A DNA stretch of 8,704 nt from an uncultured Coriobacteriaceae bacterium (GCA_900554945.1 USJN01000047.1:1-8704); one strand, 5' to 3'. Shown: positions 1 through 6,973, counted from the first letter of the stretch. A program made the numbers and translations. Notes: a model not told the origin generated them from the letters alone.

Positions 1-731
1 GAGAGCCGTCGATCTTGTTCAGCGACGAGGAGTGGGATGTGGCCGTAGGCGGGATGCGGCAGGCTAAGCAGGTTCTGAAGGTAGATCTGCTGCGGGGTCG
101 AGCATAGCAAGTCGACGCCTCTCACCACGCTGTTCACCCCCTGTGCCGCATCGTCGACGACGACGGCGAGCTGATAGGCGAAAGCTCGATCGGATCGGCG
201 AACGAGGAAGTCGCCGCAATCGTGCTCAAGGTTTTGGGAGTAATCGCCCTGGATGGTGTCATGAAACGAGATGTCCTTGTCAGGGGTGCGCAGCCGCATA
301 GCGGGCATGCGTCCCGAAGCCTCCTTCGCCGCGCGCTCCTTGGCGGAAAGCAACCGGCAGGTTCCCGGATAGACGAGCTTTTCCCCACGATGAGGGGCAG
401 ATGCCGCATGCAAATCTGCGCGCGTGCAGTAGCAGGGGTAGATAAGGCCCCTCTCCTTGAGCGAATCGAAGGCGGCAGCGTAGACCTCGTCCCTATTGTG
501 CTGAAAGAAGGGGCCGAGATCCCATGTCAAGCCAAGCATCTCGAAATCGCGCTGCACTGCGTCGATATACTTCGGCTTCGAGAGTTCGCGGTCCAAATCC
601 TCGATGCGCAGAACGATATCACCACCCTGGGACTTCGCGACGAGCCACGCCGCAAGCGCAGCGTAGATGTTGCCCGCATGCATGCGCCCCGTGGGCGACG
701 GAGCAAAACGCCCGACCACCTTCTCGCTCAC
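1..731 (-). CDS. gluQ: Glutamyl-Q tRNA(Asp) synthetase (GluQ-RS), C-terminus cut by window edge
   Basis: Truncated class I glutamyl-tRNA synthetase paralogue. The family charges glutamate onto the queuosine base of tRNA(Asp) rather than onto a tRNA 3' end. Seen in the translation: PSPTGRMHAGN at residues 11-21 (HIGH-type ATP motif at 18-21); the RIEDLD glutamate-site motif at 42-47; zinc ligands C100, C102, Y121 and C125, the CxC...Y...C pattern of E. coli YadB; FAYQLAVVVDD and VVRGVDLL in the second half. The last readable residues are DRRL (240-243), the start of the KLSKR-type second signature, so the true C-terminus lies beyond base 1. Start: GTG at 731, preceded by AAAGGGG 7 nt upstream. 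An in-frame stop at 753-755 excludes a longer start, and the ATG at 736 runs into TGA after two codons. It lies 127 nt after the aryl-CoA ligase and is probably a separate unit. A full-length GluRS is unlikely given the zinc pattern and the early KMSKS position. Confidence 0.9.
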   Translation of the reverse strand, partial: MSEKVVGRFAPSPTGRMHAGNIYAALAAWLVAKSQGGDIVLRIEDLDRELSKPKYIDAVQRDFEMLGLTWDLGPFFQHNRDEVYAAAFDSLKERGLIYPCYCTRADLHAASAPHRGEKLVYPGTCRLLSAKERAAKEASGRMPAMRLRTPDKDISFHDTIQGDYSQNLEHDCGDFLVRRSDRAFAYQLAVVVDDAAQGVNSVVRGVDLLCSTPQQIYLQNLLSLPHPAYGHIPLLVAEQDRRL

Positions 732-804
732 CGCATAACCCCTTTCGCTCCCTCATGATGCAACAACCAGAACAAACCCCAAGCCCCGCGCAAGCCAGAG
801 CCCC

Positions 805-841
805 AAAACAACGATGCCGACGACAAACGCCGCCGGCATCG
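805..841 (-). terminator. Possible rho-independent terminator after the aryl-CoA ligase
   Basis: Read on the minus strand there is a perfect 8-bp inverted repeat (CGATGCCG, 834-841, with CGGCATCG, 812-819) around a 14-nt loop, followed by TTGTTTTG at 804-811. It lies about 20 nt after the ligase stop and before gluQ. The loop is long and the T-tract is broken by G, so the terminator is weak at best. A second, shorter hairpin (GCGC-AAGTA-GCGC, 856-868, then TTTTAGTCTTTT) overlaps the ligase stop codon and could contribute. The same bases also encode a possible 28-residue hydrophobic peptide (753-839), so the hairpin could be incidental. Confidence 0.35.
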
Positions 842-858
842 AGAAAAGACTAAAAGCG

Positions 859-2250
859 CTACTTGCGCAAATCCTTCACGTGCTTTGTCTTGCCGGTCGA
901 GCGCTCGATGCCACCTGGCTCGACAAGCTTCACCTTCACGCCAACAAGCAGCGTGCCCTTGAGCTTTTCGGCGACCATCTGGCGGAAGTTATCCATCACC
1001 TCGAACGAGTCGCTGAATGCCTCAGGCTTGAGCTCGACGTTGACCGTCATGCGATCAAGACCGGTCTCATTGTCAACCACAATGAGGTAGTGCGGGGTGA
1101 CACCCTCGATGCCCGCGAGCACGTCCTCGACCTGGCTCGGGAACACGTTCGTACCGCGGATGATGAGCATGTCGTCGCAGCGCGCGCGGACCTTCTGCAT
1201 GCGCGCATGCGTGCGGCCGCAGCTGCACTTCTCGGTAACGACGCGCGTCAAGTCGTGCGTACGGTAGCGAAGCACAGGGATGCCTTCTTTGTCGAGCGGC
1301 GTCAAAACGAGCTCGCCCATCTCGCCTTCAGGCACGGGCTCGCCGGTCACCGGGTCGACGACCTCCCACAGGAAATGGTCCTCGGCTATGTGCTGCATAT
1401 CGCGCTCAGCAAGGCACTCGCCCGACACGCCCGGCCCCATGACCTCGGTCAACCCGTAGTTGTCGGTGCACACGATGTGCATGCGGTTCTCGATTTCCGC
1501 CTTGAGCGCAGGCGGGCAGGGCTCACCGCCGAAAAGCCCGACGCGCAACGTCGACTTCTCCCAATCGTAGCCCATCTTTTCCCCCACCTCGCAAATATGG
1601 AGCGCGTAGGTGGGCGTCGCGATAATCACGGTCGTACCGTAGTCCTCGATCATCTGGATATGGCGCTCGGTGTTGCCCGAACCCGCCGGAATCATCGTGC
1701 AGCCAAGTTTCATGCAGCCGTAATGGAGGCCGAAACCGCCGGTGAACATGCCGTAGCCGAACGCCATCTGCACGCGATCGCCCGGGACGACGCCCGCCAT
1801 GCTGGCAAGACGCGCGATGCAATCGCTCCAAACGGCCATGTCATGCTTGGTGTAGCCAACGACAATCGGCTTGCCCGTCGTTCCCGAGGAAGAGTGCATC
1901 TCGACAATCTTGTCGAGCGGCTGGGCGAAAAGCCCATAGGGGAACGTCTCGCGCAGCGCGTTCTTATCGGTGAAGGGAAGCTTGCGGATATCTTCGAGCG
2001 TCTTGATGTCCTCGGGCGTAACGCCCATCTCATTCATCTTATCGCGATACCACGCCACGTTCTCGTAGGTGTAGGCAACCTGCGCGATCAGCTTCTCAAG
2101 CTGGATTGCGCGGATGCGCTCGCGGCTCGAGGTCTCCATGGCGCGATCGAACATGGGAAGCACGTCGAAATTCCCCGCAGCAGCAGCCTTGAGGGCGGCG
2201 CCTTTCACGGAGGGATCGAATATCTCTTCAGCGGTACTGTTCACTATCAT
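859..2250 (-). CDS. paaK: PaaK-type arylacetate (phenylacetate)-CoA ligase, AMP-forming, copy B
   Basis: Adenylate-forming (ANL superfamily) enzyme converting phenylacetate or a related arylacetate, ATP and CoA to arylacetyl-CoA, AMP and PPi, or running in reverse. Seen, numbered from the ATG at 2250: P-loop SSGTTGK at 121-127; YGLTEVMGPG at 265-274; YRTHD at 329-333 with the ribose-binding aspartate; CSCGRTH at 342-348; RGTNVFPSQVE at 365-375, typical of PaaK; C-terminal GKTKHVKDLR supplying the mobile-domain lysine. Length 463 residues. The N-terminus is about 30 residues longer than in the paralogue at 7394-8701. Start: GTG (2253) and ATG (2250) are adjacent; AAGAAAG 5 nt before the ATG favours the ATG. 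A GTG at codon 30, after GGGGA, would remove the extension. It follows the tandem-ACT gene by 18 nt and is the last gene of the iorAB string. The exact aryl substrate cannot be told from sequence. Confidence 0.9.
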   Translation of the reverse strand: MIVNSTAEEIFDPSVKGAALKAAAAGNFDVLPMFDRAMETSSRERIRAIQLEKLIAQVAYTYENVAWYRDKMNEMGVTPEDIKTLEDIRKLPFTDKNALRETFPYGLFAQPLDKIVEMHSSSGTTGKPIVVGYTKHDMAVWSDCIARLASMAGVVPGDRVQMAFGYGMFTGGFGLHYGCMKLGCTMIPAGSGNTERHIQMIEDYGTTVIIATPTYALHICEVGEKMGYDWEKSTLRVGLFGGEPCPPALKAEIENRMHIVCTDNYGLTEVMGPGVSGECLAERDMQHIAEDHFLWEVVDPVTGEPVPEGEMGELVLTPLDKEGIPVLRYRTHDLTRVVTEKCSCGRTHARMQKVRARCDDMLIIRGTNVFPSQVEDVLAGIEGVTPHYLIVVDNETGLDRMTVNVELKPEAFSDSFEVMDNFRQMVAEKLKGTLLVGVKVKLVEPGGIERSTGKTKHVKDLRK

Positions 2251-2268
2251 CACAACTTTCTTAAGCGG

Positions 2269-2691
2269 TTACGCAACAAGATGCGCAAGATCATCCTGGC
2301 CCAGAAGCTCAACGGGCTCGCTTTCGAGCATCCTCTCGGCGGCAGCGACGTCGTTCACCGAGAGGACGATATACGTGCTGATAAGCGAATAGCTATACGT
2401 TACATTGATGTGGCAGTCGGCGATAATTCCCATGACGCGCGCAAGCTCGCCAGGCGTGTCCTCCAAACGCAGCACGAGCACCTCGGACTTCGCGCAGGCG
2501 GCATTCTGCTCACGAAGCACCGCGAGCGCCGCATCGGGGTTGTCGACGATGAAGCGCACGATACCGTAATCGCCGGTATCCGAAGCGCTGTAGCCGCGAA
2601 CGTTGACGCCCGCCTCGACGAAGGAATCGAGCACGCGTACGAGATGGCCGGGCTCGCTTTCGATGAAGACGCTGATTTGGGAAACGCTCAT
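2269..2691 (-). CDS. Tandem-ACT-domain protein, copy B, probable aromatic amino acid sensor
   Basis: A 140-residue protein made only of two ACT domains, with no catalytic or DNA-binding domain. Domain 1 (about residues 4-62) opens with QISVFIESEPGHLVRVLDSF and continues AGVNVRGYSASDTGDYGIVRFIV; domain 2 (about 70-138) has VLRLEDTPGELARVMGII and INVTYSY. Both carry the ligand-loop pattern E-x-x-P/G-x-L. ACT domains bind small ligands, usually amino acids, at domain interfaces. Family knowledge: stand-alone tandem-ACT proteins often accompany paaK and iorAB. Inference: it senses Trp, Phe or Tyr and modulates the neighbouring ligase or oxidoreductase by direct contact. Start ATG at 2691 has AAGGAG 8 nt upstream. 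It sits 18 nt after iorB and 18 nt before the ligase, so all three should be co-transcribed. A paralogue lies at 6963-7394. Confidence 0.85.
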   Translation of the reverse strand: MSVSQISVFIESEPGHLVRVLDSFVEAGVNVRGYSASDTGDYGIVRFIVDNPDAALAVLREQNAACAKSEVLVLRLEDTPGELARVMGIIADCHINVTYSYSLISTYIVLSVNDVAAAERMLESEPVELLGQDDLAHLVA

Positions 2692-2709
2692 AAGACCACT
2701 CCTTCTCGC

Positions 2710-3291
2710 TTATTCCGCGGAAAACGAGGCACCCAGCTTGAACGCCTCGAGGTTGACATCGAGATACTTCTCGGGAACGCGGGCGGCGATGACCCGGTTC
2801 CACACCTCTGTCGGGAAGCCGAGGGCGCGAGAGAGCGCACCGAGCAGCACGACGTTGGCGGCCTTCGTGGTGCCCGCCTTGCGGGCAAGCTCGGTTGCGG
2901 GAATGAGCATGGCCCCCGCATCGCGCAACCGCTCGCGCGCATGCTCGGGCATGGAGGCGCGCCCCGTAGCGACGGGAAGCGGCTTGATCGACTCGTCGTT
3001 CACAAAGAGGCTGCCGCCTTCCTTCACATAGGGAAGGTTGCGAAGCGCCTCGGTCGTCTCGAACGACACGACGCAGTCCGCCGACCCCAAATCGGCGATC
3101 ATGGACTGGACCTTATCACCGAATCGCACGACGGTGGTCACCGCGCCGCCGCGCTGGGCCATGCCGTGGATCTCGGAAACCTTCACGTCAAGCCCACTCT
3201 CTTCGGCAGCACGGGCAAGCAAATCGGCAGCGAGAATCGTGCCTTGGCCGCCAACGCCGCAAAGAAGAACCGTTTTAGTGTTCGAACTCAT
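2710..3291 (-). CDS. iorB: Indolepyruvate:ferredoxin oxidoreductase, beta subunit
   Basis: Small subunit, homologous to the gamma domain of pyruvate:ferredoxin oxidoreductase, that pairs with IorA to oxidise arylpyruvates to arylacetyl-CoA with ferredoxin reduction; the gamma domain is usually linked to CoA handling. Seen in 193 residues: GVGGQGT at 12-18, followed by the helix ILAADLLARAA; EIHGMAQRGGAV at 40-51, the family signature; ANVVLLGAL in the C-terminal half. Length matches stand-alone IorB proteins (about 190-200). Start: ATG at 3291, with a strong AGGAGG 7 nt upstream that overlaps the iorA stop codon. The frame stays open 72 nt further into iorA, but those codons only duplicate the iorA ferredoxin tail and give a Cys/Arg-rich leader absent from the family. 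The gap to iorA is 11 nt, consistent with coupled translation. Confidence 0.93.
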   Translation of the reverse strand: MSSNTKTVLLCGVGGQGTILAADLLARAAEESGLDVKVSEIHGMAQRGGAVTTVVRFGDKVQSMIADLGSADCVVSFETTEALRNLPYVKEGGSLFVNDESIKPLPVATGRASMPEHARERLRDAGAMLIPATELARKAGTTKAANVVLLGALSRALGFPTEVWNRVIAARVPEKYLDVNLEAFKLGASFSAE

Positions 3292-3298
3292 CGGGCCC

Positions 3299-3304
3299 CC
3301 TCCT
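3299..3304 (-). promoter_or_regulatory. Ribosome binding site of iorB, overlapping the iorA stop codon
   Basis: Minus-strand AGGAGG uses the last two bases of the iorA TAG stop and lies 7 nt before the iorB ATG at 3291. It fixes the iorB start and places it where ribosomes leaving iorA could re-initiate, which would help equal subunit production. Confidence 0.75.
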
Positions 3305-5033
3305 AATCCTGAGCGATGAAGCCGCGTACACAGTACTGCGCGCACTGCCCGCAGCCGATGCACATGTCACGATCGATAAGCGCCTGGCCGGTCGACTCGT
3401 CCTTGGAAATCGCAGGACAGCCGAGGGTGATGCACACGCCGCATGCCGTGCACTGGGAAGAAACCTCGAATACAGGCTCGCGATGGCGCTCGAGCAGAAC
3501 GCACGGAGCCCTGAAGACGATCACCGAAAGCGTATCGGTGGCGGAAGTTGCCTCTTTCAAGGCGCGACGGACGGCCCTCGCATCGTGCGGATCGACCGTG
3601 CGAACGTCCTCGATGCCGAGTGCATTCAAGACGCCTTCCATATCGAGCTCGCGCGAAGGGCGGTGTTGGAGCGTCTCGCCGTTGAACGGGTTGCCCTGGC
3701 GGCCGGTCATGGCCGTCGTGCGGTTGTCGAGGATGCACACGGTGCCCGCGCCCTTGTTGTAAACCGTCGAGATGAGCGACGAGAGGCCGGAATGCGCGAA
3801 CGTGGAGTCGCCGATCACGGCGACGACGGGACGATGCTCCCGGCCTGCGAACGCAAGCTCGAAGCCGTGGGCCATCGACACGGATGCGCCCATGTCAACG
3901 CAGGTGTCCATCGCGGAAAGCGGCGGCAAAGCGCCCAACGTGTAACACCCGATGTCGCCCGTCACGATGGCCTTGCAGCGCGAGAGCTCCTTGAAGACGA
4001 GGCGATGCGGGCAGCCGGGGCACAGCGCAGGTGGGCGACCCGGAACGTCTGCCTGAGCGGCAGCGTGCGCGGGCTCGGGGAAACCGAAAGCGGCGCGGAT
4101 GAGCCCGACCGAGAGCTCGCCGTCGCGCGGAAGGGGCTCGGGGAAGGCGGCAACATCAATTCCGAGCGCGGACACGGCATCGGCCAGATAGCACGACGCC
4201 TCCTCGACGACGTAAAGCGTCTCAACGCTCTCAGCGAACGAGTGAAGCGCCTTCTCGGGAAGGGGCCACGTGCATCCAAGCTTGAAGACCGATGCATCGG
4301 GCAACCCTTCCAGCACATGCTGGGAAACCGCGCCGGCGCAGACGACGCCGACCTTGTCGCCTCGCCTTATGACCTGGTTGTACGCGCAGGTCTCGGCCCA
4401 TTCGGAGAGCGCCTCGATGCGCTTGAGCTGCACCTTGCGGCGCGGCTTCGCGAACGCTGGCATCATGACCCACTTCGCAGGGTTGCTCTCGTAGGGAGCG
4501 GGCTCGACCTCTTTTCGGGACCCGACCTCAACCGGCGTCTTCGTATGCGAGACGCGAACCGACGAGCGAATGAAGAAGGGCACATCGAATCGCTCGGAAA
4601 GCTCGAACGCGTCGCGCGTGAACGAGAGCGCCTCGGCGGAATCGGCGGGGTCGAGCATGGGAATATGCGCCGCGCAGGCGTAGTAGTGGGAATCCTGCTC
4701 GTTTTGCGAGGAGTACATGCCGGGATCGTCGGCAGCCAGCACGACAAACCCTCCGCCGACGCCGGTATAGGCGGCCGTGAATAGGGGATCCGCCGCGACG
4801 TTCACGCCGACGTGCTTCATAGTCGAAAGAACGCGAGCGCCACCGGCAGATGCGCCGATGCCCACTTCAACGGCAACCTTCTCGTTCACGCACCACTCGG
4901 CGTAGACGCCGTCCTTCTTCGCGAACGCCTCGAGCGTCTCGGTCGAAGGGGTGCCCGGGTATGCGACGCCAATGCGCGCGCCGGCTTCCCAGGCCCCTTG
5001 CGCGATGGCCTCGTTTCCGCTTAGCAGTTCCAT
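3303..5033 (-). CDS. iorA: Indolepyruvate:ferredoxin oxidoreductase, alpha subunit
   Basis: Large catalytic subunit: thiamine-diphosphate-dependent oxidative decarboxylation of indolepyruvate and other arylpyruvates to arylacetyl-CoA, CO2 and reduced ferredoxin. Domains in the 576 residues: N-terminal pyrimidine-binding domain with AYPGTPSTE at 24-32 and NEKVAVEVGIGAS at 50-62 (family glutamates); a middle transketolase-C-like domain at about 220-310; CPGCPHR at 338-344; the diphosphate-binding domain with GDIGCYTLG at 359-367, GDS at 408-410 and LDNRTTAMTG at 435-444, the classic GD(S/G)...N metal motif; a C-terminal 2[4Fe-4S] ferredoxin domain with CTACGVCITLGCP at 528-540 and CIGCGQCAQYC at 558-568, all eight cysteines present. 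No missing residue was noticed. Start ATG at 5033, preceded by GAGGG about 9 nt upstream. The 43-nt gap to the FHA gene shows no terminator. Substrate preference among Trp-, Phe- and Tyr-derived oxoacids cannot be read from sequence. Confidence 0.95.
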   Translation of the reverse strand: MELLSGNEAIAQGAWEAGARIGVAYPGTPSTETLEAFAKKDGVYAEWCVNEKVAVEVGIGASAGGARVLSTMKHVGVNVAADPLFTAAYTGVGGGFVVLAADDPGMYSSQNEQDSHYYACAAHIPMLDPADSAEALSFTRDAFELSERFDVPFFIRSSVRVSHTKTPVEVGSRKEVEPAPYESNPAKWVMMPAFAKPRRKVQLKRIEALSEWAETCAYNQVIRRGDKVGVVCAGAVSQHVLEGLPDASVFKLGCTWPLPEKALHSFAESVETLYVVEEASCYLADAVSALGIDVAAFPEPLPRDGELSVGLIRAAFGFPEPAHAAAQADVPGRPPALCPGCPHRLVFKELSRCKAIVTGDIGCYTLGALPPLSAMDTCVDMGASVSMAHGFELAFAGREHRPVVAVIGDSTFAHSGLSSLISTVYNKGAGTVCILDNRTTAMTGRQGNPFNGETLQHRPSRELDMEGVLNALGIEDVRTVDPHDARAVRRALKEATSATDTLSVIVFRAPCVLLERHREPVFEVSSQCTACGVCITLGCPAISKDESTGQALIDRDMCIGCGQCAQYCVRGFIAQD

Positions 5034-5076
5034 GTGAAATTCCCTCTCGTAAATCTCGCCTTATGCGTCGATGCGC

Positions 5077-5517
5077 CTATTCCTCCCGATAGACGAGGCA
5101 GAAGGCTCCGATTTGCACCACGTCGCCCTCATGAAGCTCGCGCGCCTCGACATTGTCGTTGTTCACCCACACCCCGTTGAACGAGCTGTCGTCGGTGATC
5201 GTATAGCCATCCCCGGTCGGCTCGACCACGGCATGGCTACGCGAGACCGTCATATCATTTAGGAAGATGTCGCACTGCGGGCTGCGGCCCACACTCATCG
5301 GCGCGTTGCCCAGCTTGAAGACCATCCCAATCTGAGGGCCCTTCACAACCCTCAGAACGAACTGATGCTGCGGATGCTCCGCCACAGGCACTTCCCCGCC
5401 CTCGACGGAGAACGGCTTGAAGCTCTGCGTCGCACCGAGCAATTTAAATCCGCAGGTCGGACACGCGGAAGCACCCGAGCTAAGAGTTGCACCGCAAACG
5501 GGGCATGTTTCAGTCAT
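5077..5517 (-). CDS. Zinc-ribbon plus FHA domain protein, GarA/OdhI-like
   Basis: A 146-residue soluble protein. Residues 5-23 hold CPVCG and CPTCG, a four-cysteine zinc ribbon. A linker (about 24-50) contains GATQSF. Residues 52-146 form a forkhead-associated domain, which binds phosphothreonine peptides: VGR at 76-78, CDIFLNDMTVSRSHAVVE at 82-99 (key R78, S92, R93, H95), FNGVWVNN at 113-120, and GDVVQIG near the end. The FHA part closely resembles, from memory, actinobacterial GarA/OdhI (there GR..DSDIFLDDVTVSRRHA, then NGT.VN and GDEVQIG). GarA and OdhI control 2-oxoglutarate dehydrogenase and glutamate enzymes, switched by Ser/Thr kinases through an N-terminal ETTSVF site. Here the zinc ribbon replaces that tail, and T30 in ATQSF could be an equivalent target (inference). 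Start ATG at 5517 has AAGGA about 8 nt upstream. It is 43 nt from both neighbours, directly upstream of iorA. No kinase gene is in the window. Confidence 0.85.
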   Translation of the reverse strand: MTETCPVCGATLSSGASACPTCGFKLLGATQSFKPFSVEGGEVPVAEHPQHQFVLRVVKGPQIGMVFKLGNAPMSVGRSPQCDIFLNDMTVSRSHAVVEPTGDGYTITDDSSFNGVWVNNDNVEARELHEGDVVQIGAFCLVYREE

Positions 5518-5560
5518 AATGCTTGTCCTTCTTTCGTCTTGCTTATGAAAGTCTAGCGAA

Positions 5561-6973
5561 TTAAAGCGTGGTCTTCGTTCTGTCGTTGATGAGCGGGGTG
5601 TCGTTCAAGTCAACGGACTCGGCGACGCTCTGAGCTCCGGTGAAACCCGAGAACAGCCGACTTACCCAAATGCCCACGGCCTCAAGGGGGTTCGGCGCCG
5701 CAACGTCCTCGCACGCAATGAGGTCGACCGTGGCAAGCGTCTCGTTGTGCTGCTTGAAGACCGCCGTGCCCACCTTGTCGCCCTCGCGAACGTTCCCGCT
5801 CACCGTGTTGAACTCCATTGTACAGCTCACATTGCCTTTGAGGGAGAACACATCGAGCGCGCCATCGGGTTCTGAAAACGTCGCCTTGATCGTCTTGTCG
5901 GGCCAGTCTGCATGCGCGACCTCCGCGACGACAGGAACATCTTTAGTGGAAGTCCCCCACGTCATTGTGACCGTCTCGCTTGCATGGGCGTACGGATAGC
6001 TCTCGCTGTTCGAGTACACCCAGTCGAACAGCGTTTTCGCATCGGTGAAGCGCTGCTGCTCGCTTGAGGAGTTGAGCACAATCGCATAGAGGTCGAGCCC
6101 GTCGCGGTTGCAAGCACCCGCGAAACATTCCCCGGCAAGGGAGGTGAATCCCGTCTTGATACCGCAAGCGCCCTCGTAGACGCCGATGAGCTCGTCGGTC
6201 GACTCAAGCTCGAGCGGGGTTGCGACCCCGGCTCGCGTGACGGTGATCGTCGCCTTGTCCTTGGAGACAATGTCGCGAAACGTCTGGCTCTTCATCGCGT
6301 AGGCGGACATCGTTGCCACATCGCGGGCCGTACTGTGCATATCGCCCGCATACTGGTTGAAGTCGAGCCCATGGGGATTCGCGAACAGCGTGTTCGTGCA
6401 TCCGAGAGCCGCCGCCTTGGCGTTCATCGCGGAGACGAACGCAGCCTGAGCTCCGCTCTCGCCGCCGAGCTTCGCGCCCACGGTATCCGCGATGGCGATA
6501 GCCGCATCGTTGCCCGACGAGGTGAGAAGCGCCTTGATGGCGTCCTCCATCGAAAGAACGTCGCCCTCCTTGAGCGATGCCGAGGACTCGCCGATAGAGG
6601 CCGCCTCAGCGCTCACCGTCACCTGATCGGTGAGCTGGGAGTTCTCCAAGGCAACGATCGCCGTCATGATCTTGGTTACCGAGGCGATATGCGTCTGCTT
6701 GTCGGGGTCGCGCTCGAAGTACACCGTGCCGTTGCCGTCGATCACATAGACGTACGTCGCATCGACGCTCGGGCACTGAGAGACGGCAAGTCCACGCGAC
6801 TCGACGGTCTCACCTGCAACGACATCGGTTTTCGCGACACCCGCGAAGGCGGTGGCGGGCACAAGGGCGAACGAGAGCGAGACTGCGAGAACACAGGCGC
6901 AAAGCGCGGAAAGCGCCCGCACCCCGAAGGGGGCACGGGCGCTGCGCGCGATATGATGGGAGCTAGCAATCAA
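5561..6973 (-). CDS. Secreted D-alanyl-D-alanine carboxypeptidase, family S11 (PBP5/6-like)
   Basis: Low-molecular-mass penicillin-binding protein that trims the terminal D-Ala of peptidoglycan stem peptides outside the membrane. Numbered from the TTG at 6973 (470 residues): an Arg-rich n-region, hydrophobic core ALSALCACVLAVSLSFALV and likely cleavage after ATAFA (residue 44); active-site SVTK at 98-101, with the nucleophile Ser and Lys; SGN at 153-155; KTG at 273-275; a PBP5-type C-terminal beta domain at about 330-420; then PLEAVGIWVSRLFSGFTG at 429-446, which could be an amphipathic membrane anchor. All three catalytic motifs are present. Start is uncertain: TTG at 6973 has GAGGT 8 nt upstream and overlaps the ACT gene by 11 nt; a TTG at 7051 would overlap by 89 nt; a GTG at 6922 gives a shorter signal peptide but lacks a Shine-Dalgarno. 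No functional tie to arylpyruvate metabolism is evident. Confidence 0.88.
   Translation of the reverse strand: MIASSHHIARSARAPFGVRALSALCACVLAVSLSFALVPATAFAGVAKTDVVAGETVESRGLAVSQCPSVDATYVYVIDGNGTVYFERDPDKQTHIASVTKIMTAIVALENSQLTDQVTVSAEAASIGESSASLKEGDVLSMEDAIKALLTSSGNDAAIAIADTVGAKLGGESGAQAAFVSAMNAKAAALGCTNTLFANPHGLDFNQYAGDMHSTARDVATMSAYAMKSQTFRDIVSKDKATITVTRAGVATPLELESTDELIGVYEGACGIKTGFTSLAGECFAGACNRDGLDLYAIVLNSSSEQQRFTDAKTLFDWVYSNSESYPYAHASETVTMTWGTSTKDVPVVAEVAHADWPDKTIKATFSEPDGALDVFSLKGNVSCTMEFNTVSGNVREGDKVGTAVFKQHNETLATVDLIACEDVAAPNPLEAVGIWVSRLFSGFTGAQSVAESVDLNDTPLINDRTKTTL
6912..6943 (-). other. Strong 14-bp hairpin in the carboxypeptidase signal-peptide region
   Basis: Minus-strand AGCGCCCGTGCCCC (6930-6943) pairs with GGGGTGCGGGCGCT (6912-6925) across a CTTC loop: 14 consecutive pairs, of which two are G-T wobbles. 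It begins 20 nt after the ACT stop codon and is followed by only three Ts, so it is not a good intrinsic terminator. If the carboxypeptidase starts at 6973 the hairpin lies inside the signal-peptide codons, 30 nt after the start. If translation starts at the GTG at 6922, that codon lies inside the stem. Possible roles are mRNA processing or stabilisation, partial attenuation, or translational damping between the metabolic and cell-wall genes. Confidence 0.5.

Noticed and set aside
222..758. 178-codon open frame on the plus strand
   Set aside because: Antisense to gluQ, whose HIGH-type, zinc-binding and KMSKS-type signatures are clear on the minus strand.
814..3306. 830-codon open frame on the plus strand
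   Set aside because: It lies entirely antisense to ligase B, ACT B and iorB, all with clear family motifs. Its translation is rich in His, Arg, Ala and Leu with no recognisable domain, as expected for an antisense frame in GC-rich coding DNA.
3292..3363. 24-residue N-terminal extension of IorB
   Set aside because: The codons overlap the iorA ferredoxin tail in another frame; the leader is Arg/Cys-rich and unlike the family, and a strong AGGAGG supports the ATG at 3291.
3483..4784. 433-codon open frame on the plus strand
   Set aside because: Antisense to iorA; Arg/Gly/Glu-rich translation without motifs, explained by codon bias on the opposite strand.
5331..5356. Perfect 8-bp inverted repeat (TCTGAGGG / CCCTCAGA, 10-nt loop) inside the FHA gene
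   Set aside because: A few such repeats are expected by chance in 8.7 kb. It is within coding sequence, has no T-tract and is not at a gene boundary.
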